Assembly: GCF_000003815.2 (NCBI RefSeq) | Contig: NC_049988.1 | Location: 22,963,200 to 22,990,632, forward strand | Direction of reading: 5' to 3' | From: Branchiostoma floridae | Lineage: Eukaryota; Chordata; Leptocardii; Amphioxiformes; Branchiostomatidae | Length of the DNA stretch: 27,433 nt | In this document: positions 18,405-27,101 of the stretch, piece after piece | Layout: every line of letters starts with the position of its first letter | Numbering within the stretch: position 1 is the stretch's first letter | Made by a program: the position numbers and the translations under genes | Notes under the pieces: model-generated | Told to the model about the DNA's origin: nothing | The model's input: the letters and a program-made list of their open reading frames with translations, nothing else | The model's database searches: none

Positions 18405-18407
18405 TAA

Positions 18408-18988
18408 GCAATGTATTTCCAACAAAAGACAAATTTATTTCATCGTCACAAAGTGTACAGCTCTGACATTTTACCTAAAAGGCCGTTTGTGTTTGCCTAC
18501 CGCTCATAACAATCACCGGTCATTAAAACGCCTCCCATTTTACAATAGACTCTCCCAATGACCTAAACGACCCCATCGTCATATTGAGTCTATTTATCGG
18601 TCGCTTGTCAGGTAAACTAGCCGTTTTAAACAAGATCTGGTTAGCCAGACACTAACATATTAATAATCTAGCCCTCGAGCTCCGCCTGATACTTGCTACA
18701 TGTACCCGAACACCACAGGGTGTTTGATACACCTCCAGTAACCATGGTGACAGCGGTCTGGCCAGTTCATTATTTGTTTGGAAACGATAAATAGGAAGTA
18801 GAAGAGCTTTTCCCCCTTTGTTTCCGACCTGTTTCGGTAAAGGTAAAGATGCTCCTCCCCACCTCCATTTTCGTCATCTCGAAAAGTCTTACATTTCTGT
18901 CCAATGTCGTACATATACTATAGAAATGATCTCTACCCCCTATAGTTCATAATAATGCAGTCATGTTGTATGTATATCTCGTTTTTAC
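18408..18988 (-). other. 5' part of the ZNF-3 intron
   Basis: It contains the cassette blocks CAATGACCTAAACGACCCCA (near 18553), CTAGCCGTTTTAAACAAGAT (near 18618) and CCGAACACCACAGGGTGT (near 18705), with the X-box and a C-rich tract following as in the other two cassettes. There is no coding signal. Confidence 0.55.
18738..18751. promoter_or_regulatory. RFX-type X-box candidate, ZNF-3
   Basis: GTAACCATGGTGAC lies at the same place in the conserved block as the ZNF-1 and ZNF-2 copies (after ACACCTCC and before AG). Confidence 0.5.
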
Positions 18989-19052
18989 CTGCTTCCAGTG
19001 ATGATTATTACCTCCGCACAATCCTCCTGCAAGCGTCTGTCTGGAGCAGCAA
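18989..19052 (-). other. predicted 5' untranslated exon of ZNF-3
   Basis: On minus, CACTGGAAGCAG|GTAAAAAC keeps the donor at 18989, preceded by the conserved block GAGGATTGTGCGGAGGTAAT. It is uninterrupted, unlike the ZNF-2 copy. The right edge is a guess placed before the DR1 pair. Confidence 0.5.
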
Positions 19053-19089
19053 GGGTGAAAGGTGACGGACCTGGTGGGGTGAAAGGTCA
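19053..19089. promoter_or_regulatory. tandem DR1-like nuclear-receptor sites, ZNF-3
   Basis: GGGTGAAAGGTGA (19053-19065) and GGGTGAAAGGTCA (19077-19089), identical in core and spacing to the other two cassettes. The conserved segment TTGCCTGCTTA and CCGCCTACACT follows. Confidence 0.5.
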
Positions 19090-19144
19090 TTTTATTGCCT
19101 GCTTATCCACATTCAGTGTGCAGCGTGTTCCGCCTACACTTTAG

Positions 19145-20400
19145 AGGAGCTGCCCTTTGTTATTTGACCTTTCCGTTTTTTTAAATTTTTTCCGTTGTTA
19201 ATTTTCCTTCCTTCACATCTCTTTTATACATAGCACAGAAATAATCAGTTGTTAACGTAATCATATTTCAGACATTGTGTGCCTGATAATGCAATGTGTT
19301 CCGTTATATATAATGTGTCTCTTTATATGTAAACAAGCTTGATAAGCTTATTATCATAATTCGGTACTAGGCCGTCTTTTTAAGAGAAATAGATTATTCT
19401 AATGTTAATATTAGCAGTATGAGTACAGCGCAATTATCGAATTTGCCACGGTCCACCTTGTTGTGAGTGGAGTACTACTGGACACATAAAAGTGTGCGGA
19501 TATGCAGCGCTACAGGAAGGAATAATGCACCTTTTGCGATCAATTGATAAAAATTACAGGGTGAAATTTTATCAATTTAGTCTGTCACACATATGTTGAA
19601 TAAATGCAACATTGTTTTATTTGCTTGTCTATTTATAGATTCTATTTTCATGTCAAAATGCTGTCAAGTGTGGGGATTTTCTAACGGTGCAATATAACCT
19701 TGGGCGCCAGGGGGAGCCGTTTGCTGGGTTGGAGTTTTGCTACAGCACCTTTTGAAGAAAAACACGTAAACTTTCGATGGAAGAACAAGAATCTTTTGAA
19801 GAAAAACAAGCAACCGCCAGAAGGAAGACCAAGGATGAAGGATTTGTTCTAAAACAGGGCTGTGTCCGGGCTGCCTTGGTTAAGAGAAAAATGCCATGAG
19901 TGGAACACAGTTTTGGGTACAACATTTTCATGATCAGTGTCGAAATGTTAGACTTTTATCATACATGGAGCGGACTCGGATCCTCGCGCTAACCGACATC
20001 TTTCTCACCACAGTCACCCCACAGTAAGACAGCTGGAGCCACAGTTCCTGTTGGTAACTTTAATTTAGTGTGCAACACATGTACAGATCGGCTTCACCAA
20101 TATTGTTTCTTCAGTAGTTCAGGCTCACATGAGCACAGTTTTCCAGATTTTTATAAAGAAAATTGTTAAAGGAGCTGCTATCAATAAGTACTAGGTTGTT
20201 ATGGAATTATGCATTTTTCTCGTTTACTACAACAACAAAAAAGTAGTCAGTCTACTGTGAAAACAATGAAGTTGCAAGTTTTAAGCGCTTGCATTTTGTC
20301 TGTGTTTCCTGTTTTTAGGAAACATTTAATTAATAAATAGTAAAGCATTTGACAATGCCATATCATAATCTTGTCACTTTCTAGACTTCCCTATGTAAAA
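19145..20400. other. intergenic DNA, nothing recognised
   Basis: No gene is supported. There is a short direct repeat, CTTTTGAAGAAAAACA, near 19748 and 19793. The minus-strand frame at 19740-19931 has no recognisable domain. The 33-bp unit and other far-upstream cassette parts are not found here, so cassette 3 homology ends near 19150. Confidence 0.4.
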
Positions 20401-20419
20401 CAAAACCTGGCTGAGAGCA

Positions 20420-20890
20420 AAAATATATGGCTACATTCTCTGCAATATATTGAGAACTGAGGCGTGTCTGCATTTGCACAGTAATGCATCATGGCATTCA
20501 CCATTTCTCATGTGTTATTTTACTACTCAAACAAACTTGTAAAACAACGTGTTGTTTTGGGCCCATTGCTTTATCCATATGTAAAACTGTAAGCATGCAC
20601 ACAATCCAAACAAGAACCTGGGGTAACATATAGGACTCTTAGCAAAGCTGAAATCTATGTTAAGAAAAAAATCAACGGATTTGATAGGTCAAACCTGGAG
20701 CTTTCTACTTCTAGAATGTTCCCTAAGTAAAACCTTTTGGCTACGTGCCAAAAATATCGGTACATTCTCTGCAATATATATGAGAAGTGAGGCGTGTCTA
20801 AAATTGTACTCAGTACTGATTCATTACTTTGGTGCCTATTAAACCTTTCTCTTGCGTTATTTTACTACTCAACAAAACAAAGTGTTGTTT
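20420..20890. repeat. direct duplication in the lectin B 3' flank
   Basis: Sequence at about 20420-20570 (CTACATTCTCTGCAATATAT, GAGGCGTGTCT, TTTTACTACTCAA, GGGCCCATTGCT) recurs at about 20740-20900. Lectin A has only one copy (170-320), so the duplication is specific to the lectin B side. Confidence 0.65.
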
Positions 20891-21125
20891 GGGCCCATTG
20901 CTACATTTTAACGTTTTAGTGACTCGTAGTTTGCGGCCATATCTTGAGTGAAGCTTTTTAAGCGATTACGGTTTGTCTGTCCTGTCAGTTTATCGCTTTG
21001 TAGGAAACGCCGCCAAAGAGGAATGAACTTCGCACGGCCAAACCAAATAGTTTAACTTGCAAGTGGTTTTACTGCAGATGTCTGTAGGGCCGGTTTACAG
21101 TGGTGGAGATAGTTCCGCCTGTCGC

Positions 21126-22643
21126 CTAGGGACAACCTGAAAACAAACAACAGACATGAGATATGGTGTGATGTGTTTTGAAATTGTTTATAATTATCAA
21201 TGGTCTAACGTGATTAATCTGATGTAGACTTGAGCTGTGCCATGTTTACTAGTAAGAAGGTTTTCAGCAAATGGTACGGTTATGAGAAGTACCTGCGACA
21301 GCCTGGCATATGAAGCGATACTTGTCGTGGCATGAGTTGTCGGTCCATACTCCCCAGTCAAAAACCCAATCTTGGCCCCATAGGTTGTCCGGTTGTCCCG
21401 GATCCCAGGAGTTGTACGTCCCAAGTGCAGAACCGTCCACCCACTCAAAGCTTCCATCTTCGCGCCGATCGTGCAGGCCGATCCTGAAGGGATCATTGTC
21501 GCTCACGGACTTGTACAAGGAGATCAGGAAGGCGTTGGTCTCAGCGTCTCGGGGCATGGCGAGGGTGCCGCCGTCTTCACCACAGAAAGCGGCCGGCATC
21601 TCTCCAGGTCTTAAGTGTGTCGAACGCCTTGTAGCAGATTCCACGGAACTCTGTGTAACCTGTAGGACAAGATGCTGGAAAACAAGTTTTACATTAACAT
21701 CAGACTAACGTTTAGACATGAAAAGGCAACAATTCAAATCTTATCATGTAAATTCATTAGATGTGCTTCTACAGAATACCAGCACAACAAGTAAATAAAG
21801 ACAGCAAAAGAGTATTAAAATCATTAACAAGATATTTCATGTCATATGATAATCAATGCTATATATTATTTATTTCATACTAATAATGTCACAAAAGTTC
21901 CTGTGTTCGGGGATTTTATACCAATGATATTTTTAAATTCACCATCTAAAATAGTACACACAACAACTAAAACTCAAATAAACTGGCATCTTACGCATTT
22001 CTTGAAGACGCTGCTCCAAGACGGTGACTCGGCTGCGTTCACTGTCCAGGTCGCGCTTCAAGGGGTCAACAGTGATGGGCATGTCGTCTTGGTCGCGCTT
22101 CAATTCGTCAAAAGTAGTGGACAGTTGGCGCATGTCGTCTTGGTCCTGCTTCAAGGCGTCAACAGTGGTGGGCATGTCGTCTTGGTCGCGCTTCAAGGCG
22201 TCAACAGTGGTGGAAAAGTCGTCTTGGTCGCTCTTCAAGGCATCAACAGTGGTGGACAGTTGGCGCATGTCATCTAGGTCGCGTTTCAATGTGTTAACAG
22301 TGGTGGACAGTTGGCGCATGTCGTCTAGGTCACGCTTCAATGTGTCAACAGTGGTGGACAGTTGGCGCATGTCGTCTTGGTCGCACTTCAATTCGTCAAA
22401 AGTAGTGTACAGTTGGCGCAAGTCGTCTTGGTCGCGCTTCAAGACATCAACAGTGGTGGACAGTTGGCGAATGTCGTCTTGGTCACGCTTCAAGGCGTCA
22501 ACAGTGGTGGACATATCGTCTTGGTCGCGCTTCAAGGCGTCAACAGTGGTGGACAGTTGGCGCATGTTGTCTTGGTCACGCTTCAAGGTGTCAACAGTGG
22601 TAGACATGTCGTCTTGGTCGCGCTTCAAGGCCTCAACAGTCAC
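21126..22643 (-). pseudogene. lectin B: C-type lectin paralog, frameshifted and 5'-incomplete
   Basis: The stalk exon (about 22643-21995) encodes about 13 STTVDALKRDQDD-type repeats and ends with the same LQEM-C|GTAAG donor as lectin A. The lectin domain exon spans 21674-21293: SCPTGYTEF, ICYKAFDTLKTW, EDGGTLAMPRD, IGLHDRREDGSFEWVDGS, QPD and WTDN sites, FICQAVA. A donor (CGCAG|GTACTT) and a strong acceptor (TTGTTTGTTTTCAG|GTTG, edge 21136) add a short last exon giving GCP and TAG (21128-21126). Relative to lectin A there is one extra base in GGCCGGC (21591-21597), which throws the frame off after TWRDAG; without it the domain reads through. No transmembrane or cytoplasmic exon is seen between 22650 and 27433. 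It is a pseudogene unless the extra base is an assembly error and the 5' exons lie further right. QPD would suggest galactose-type binding. Confidence 0.65.
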
Positions 22644-22984
22644 AGCACGAAAACGAATATTTAAGCATACTTTCCGAGATATTTAAATGTAGCCTAAAGG
22701 TGGGAAAATATTTCCGCAGAGTTTACGGTATCGTAAAGACCACGGAAACCATGGTTTTACATTTCCGTAACCTTTCCGTATTCGTTAAGGCAGATTAAAT
22801 ACATGTAATATCTTTACATAACCTTTAAGCATCCTTATATGTGCCGTATACGAAACGGGTATTGCTTATGTACAGAAAACATCTACAGGCTCTGAACCGA
22901 CCATACGTTCACATACAATCAGTTGACCTTCGCCTTTTTTTTATTTTCGTGATTCTCTAAGGTGGAAATTACCAATAGGAGATG
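22644..22984. other. DNA where lectin B homology ends
   Basis: Similarity to lectin A stops at about 22640, inside a stalk repeat. The following sequence is AT-rich and contains the 12-bp palindrome AAACCATGGTTT near 22747 and several TTTCCGTA phrases that lead into the tandem array. No exon is recognised. Confidence 0.4.
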
Positions 22985-23322
22985 ATATCTTGTCATTGCC
23001 CTTCCGTTACAATTGATCTCATTTACATACTCTAATTAGTATAGGTCTATGGAGACCTCCCCCTTTTATGTATAGGTGCAAAAAAAGATGTCAGAATGGT
23101 AGCGTTTATTTTTAAGAAGAGGCATTGCTTTTACCAAATTAAGAGTATTTTCCGCTCAATATACCACATGCGCCGTTCAATAAAGCAGCGGCTTCAAATG
23201 AATAGCTCCTTCTGTGTTTGCATGTTAAGTTTAACCAAGAAAAGAAAATCTCCTCCTGTGTGAAAGCTACATATAACAGATACAATCTTTCCGATGTCTT
23301 TCCGTTACATTTGAGCTGACTT

Positions 23323-23368
23323 TACATAAAAGGGGGGAGGTTTAAGCAAACCTCCCCCCTTTTATGTA
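23323..23368. repeat. perfect 21-bp-stem hairpin, copy 1
   Basis: The arms TACATAAAAGGGGGG-AGGTTT (23323-23343) and its exact complement (23348-23368) surround the 4-base loop AAGC. The hairpin lies at a unit junction of the tandem array. Confidence 0.9.
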
Positions 23369-23619
23369 TAGGTGAAAAAAAGGTGTCGGAAAGGTAGCGT
23401 TAATCATTACTTGACGAAGAGGCATTGCTTTTACCAAATTAAGAGTATTTTCCGCTCAATATACCACATGCGTCGTTCAGTAAAGCAGCGGCTTCAAATG
23501 AATAGCTCCTGCTGTGTTTGCGTGTTAATTTTAACCAAGAAAAGTAAATATCCTGTGTGAAAGCTACATATAACAGATACAATCTTTCCGATATCTTTTC
23601 GTTACATTTGAGCTGACTT

Positions 23620-23665
23620 TACATAAAAGGGGGGAGGTTTAAGCAAACCTCCCCCCTTTTATGTA
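23620..23665. repeat. perfect 21-bp-stem hairpin, copy 2
   Basis: Identical to the hairpin 297 bp to the left, including loop AAGC (23641-23644). A single right arm without its partner (ACCTCCCCCTTTTATGTATA) is at about 23053. Confidence 0.9.
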
Positions 23666-24340
23666 TAGGTGGAAAAAAGATGTCGAAAGGTAGCGTTAAT
23701 CATTACTTGAAGAAGAGGCATTACTTTTACCAAATTACCAGGCCGTTCAATATACCACATGCGCCCTCACTAACGCAGCGGCTTCGCCTGAATAGCCCCT
23801 GCTGTGTTAACGTGTTGAGTTTAACCAAGATAAGCAACATTTACTCTTGGTTAAAACTTACATATAGCAGATACAATTTTTGGAATGTATAGGTGCAAAA
23901 AAGATGTCGGAAAGGTAGCGTTGATTATTATTCTTAAAAGAGGCATTGCTTTTACCAAATTACGAGTATTTTCCGCTCAATATACCACATGCGCCGTTCA
24001 CTTAAGTAGCGACTTCGCCTGAATAACTCATTCTGTGTTAGCGTGTTTGACGAAACCAGGAAAATCAAAATATCCTCATGGGTGAAACATAAATATAACA
24101 TATGGTATCTTTCCAATGTCTTTACGTTACCATTGAGCTCACTTTGCACAAAAAGATGCTATGTACAGGTGCAAGAAAGATGTCGGAAAGGTAGAGTTTA
24201 TTTTTTCCAGTAGTATCGTATGTTACCGATATCGTTCCGTTACCTTTGCCTTTGAGCTTACTTTTCAGAAAACTCTCTGAACTTTCTTTACAGAGGTGGA
24301 GATCGATAGTTACAGAAAAAGATGTTGGCGAGGTAGCGTT

Positions 24341-24880
24341 GAAAGCAAGGAAATTAAATATTTAACCTCCTTGTTGAAAGGAAACAACAGTCGCCGGGAG
24401 CACTGCGTACATGCCCCCGAAGATTGGTGGTCATAATTACGGCGTGTTCCCGTTCAGGGTAAGAGGACTAGTACTGGGCGGCCTGTCCAGTATGTCGCTC
24501 GCGGGTGGCTGTGCCTTGCAGCTTGGCATCCCGACGACATAGCGTCCTCACTACCCGGTAACGTATCATGGGAATATAGCGGGTTTGCTGTTTCTATAAT
24601 TGTACAAAAAAACTTTCTTATCATCTGGAAGAACATTTATTATCTACAAGCAATAATCACGTTATCCCAGAAAGGCTGGTATTTTCTAGTGTGGTAACAG
24701 TTGTGTTTAGCTTAATCTTGGCTAAACAGCGTACAAAGGGGATGGTGTTTTTCAAATTCAAATTTATTCGCCGTCAACTATATATATAATAACGAACAAC
24801 GCGGCATTGAATTTCTAATTAGCAGCTCCCAGAAGAGGCCAGTCATGTGATAGGGCGTTATCCAATGACAGACAAAGGTG
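24341..24880. other. intergenic DNA with an unassigned plus-strand open frame
   Basis: A locally GC-rich stretch (24390-24560) carries a plus-strand frame open from about 24437 to a TAA near 24702, with phrases such as GRPVQYVARGW and AAWHPDDIASS. It has no ATG near its start and no family I recognise. The antisense frame is equally unconvincing, so no gene is called. Confidence 0.3.
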
Positions 24881-25960
24881 GGTTTTTTAAATGCCATAAT
24901 TTATAGAAGAAACCACTGTGCGAAAGGGTGTGATTTCCGGACAAAGTCGGAGTTGACATATTTTTGGACATGCTAAATATTCGGACTGTGTCCGGGCACG
25001 ATGTTCAATATTTCCCATATCTGGAAATATCATGAGTCAGGAATTGTCTTGTTATGTATCCGGACAAATAAGACTTTCCTGCTTTTCAAGATACGCGCCA
25101 TTGACGTTTCTTGCCTCCGAATACGTGATATGTTCTACATTCTTTACATATCCAAGGTCCATATATTTCGATAATAAGGAATACCCGGACAAATTAGGAG
25201 TTTGCACGAATCATGATGTGCATTATTTCTGGGCCATTGTCAGATGACATTTTCAATTCATTATATCTCAGAATATCATGAGTCATGAAATGTTTCAGCA
25301 CATGCCCGGACGGATAGAATTTCCCGTTCTTCCGAATACGTGTCAGGGACGTTTCATGTTTTCGAATTCATACTATTTTCTTTTCTTTCCATTTACGAGA
25401 CATATCCGCGACAGATATTCCATGGATTAGTTTAAGGACAGATTCGAAGTTAGCATATTCTGACCGTTACCGATAAAGGTATTCTATACGTGAATTGTGA
25501 ATCGGTGATTGTTTTATTGCGCATCTGAACAAATAAGACTGCATTTTTTCTTCAGTTGCCGAAATTTTCGCTCTTCCGAATTCATATTCCGTTCCATTTA
25601 CGACAGATGTCCAAAACAGAAACATTCCAGAGATCAGTTTTCGGACAACTTAATGGTTAACAAATTACTTTTCTTGTCATACATGAATCTGAGATTGTTT
25701 TGTTGGGTATCCTTAAAAAGGTTTCCTATCTTGTCAAATACACGTCATTAACGTTTTTGCTTCTGTATATGTGTTTTTATTCTACAACGAGTATGCCCGA
25801 TGTCAATGTATGTTTACTCTTTAATTTTCTGGTAATTGAAGCTTAAGCTTCCATATACATGTGCAAATATACTGACATCGACATTTACAATCAAATGACA
25901 CAGAAGGCAATCTTTGCGATGGTAACAATTATGAGTCAAGTATTATTGTTTCTTTGCATA
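24881..25960. repeat. degenerate long repeats related to the 72-bp array
   Basis: Diverged modules recur: ATGAGTCAGGAATTGTCTTG (near 25032), ATGAGTCATGAAATG (near 25279), GAATCGGTGATTGTTTTATT (near 25499), ATGAATCTGAGATTGTTTTG (near 25682) and ATGAGTCAAGTATTATTG (near 25931), with CCGGACAAAT/CCGGACAATAT phrases and CCGAATACGTG between them. Spacing is about 185-250 bp. It looks like an old satellite whose CCGGACAATAT segment feeds the 72-bp repeat on its right. Confidence 0.55.
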
Positions 25961-26480
25961 TCCGGACAATATCTTGAACAAAGTTCAGTCAAAACACTTC
26001 ACCCCAGCGGTGCAGTTTGGGATAGGTCCATATCCGGACAATATCATGAACAAAGTTCAGTCAAAACACTCCACCCCAGCGGTGCAGTTTGGGATAGGTC
26101 CATATCCGGACAATATCATGAACAAAGTTCAGTCAAAACACTCCACCCCAGCGGTGCAGTTTGGGATAGGTCCATATCCGGACAATATCTTGAACAAAGT
26201 TCAGTCAAAACACTCCACCCCAGCGGTGCAGTTTGGGATAGGTCCATATCCGGACAATATCTTGAAAAAGTTCAGTCAAAACACTCCACACCAGCGGTGC
26301 AGTTTGGGATAGGTCCATATCCGGACAATATCTTGAACAAAGTTCAGTCAAAACACTCAACACCAGCGGTGCAGTTTGGGATAGGTCCATATCCGGACAA
26401 TATCATGACAAAAAGTCACTCATGATATTGAATACCAGCGTTGCTGTGTGGGAATGGCCCATATCCGGACAATATCACGA
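25961..26480. repeat. 72-bp tandem repeat, about seven copies
   Basis: CAAAGTTCAGTCAAAACACT starts at 25979, 26051, 26123, 26195, about 26266 and 26338. The unit continues with CCCCAGCGGTGCAGTTTGGG and ATAGGTCCATATCCGGACAA. The fifth copy has lost one base (GAAAAAG), and the last copies (after 26400) are diverged. Because 72 is 24 codons, long frames open in several phases (HPSGAVWDRSISGQY and others); these are artefacts. Confidence 0.95.
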
Positions 26481-26520
26481 GGCAACTTTACTCGTAAAGC
26501 GGTTATGCAAGCTGTGAAAA

Positions 26521-27101
26521 GTGACGAGCAGACCAGTACGTTGGCATGTGAACGGTGCGCCTACTGGGGCAGTCGTTGCAGATAACAGCCTACACCGCGC
26601 CACAGCGTTTGCTGCTGTGTACAACTTTGAAACTGGTAAGTACATGATGCATTTATTCACAGAAATAATGCACAATGCCATGTGTTTCCGTGAAACAGGC
26701 ATGATGGATGACACTAACTTGCTTGGAACCATCTGGAGGAGTCCTTAGGTAACAAGACTATATTAGGAAGTCACATGACTTGACTAGACCAATAGTAGAC
26801 CAGCTGGTGACAGCAGTTAGGTTTGAAACTAGATTTGAATCTCAGTTGCCGCTGCCGCTACCGGACCAAGAAGTGAGTAGTGTAGCTCTCTAGTACATAG
26901 ATTGTATATACATAGCAGTTACCGTTCTTAGTTCCGTATATGTCTGTCAGCAATGTCTGTTATCCCTTCCTAGTGTTTTGTGTTTTCAATAATTAGTAGT
27001 GTGATCTCTTTGTAAAGATTGTTGTATGATAGATCACTTCTCTTTCAGCTGGAACCCCCGCGTGTCAACCCCGGCTTGTTTACAAATTGCCCGTTCCATA
27101 G
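26521..27101 (+). other. weak candidate two-exon gene
   Basis: A plus-strand frame opens after a TGA at 26515 and runs to a consensus donor GAAACTG|GTAAGT (exon edge 26635, phase 1). A good acceptor, CACTTCTCTTTCAG|CT, lies at 27049, and the joined frame stays open for 16 further codons to TAG 27099-27101. The product would have no known domain and no convincing start codon. It may equally be part of a retroelement or a noncoding transcript. Confidence 0.2.

Larger units (their letters stand above)
22985..24340. repeat. decaying tandem array of about 240-297-bp units
   Basis: About five to six units recur. Each has TATAGGTG plus an A run, GATGTCGGAAAGGTAGCGTT, AAGAGGCATTGCTTTTACCA, TCCGCTCAATATACCACATG, a CAGCGGCTTC segment, AACCAAGAAAAG, and TTTCCGATGTCTTTCCGTTA. 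Good copies begin near 23060, 23365 and 23662 (spacing about 300 bp); more decayed ones begin near 23887 and 24155. Unit length falls to about 230-270 bp on the right. No protein-coding signal survives across units. Confidence 0.85.

Noticed and set aside
25859-26425. 188-codon repetitive protein (SSVKTLHPSGAVWDRSISGQ)
   Set aside because: It arises from the 72-bp tandem repeat. It is open in more than one phase, and a one-base loss in the fifth unit shifts it without consequence.
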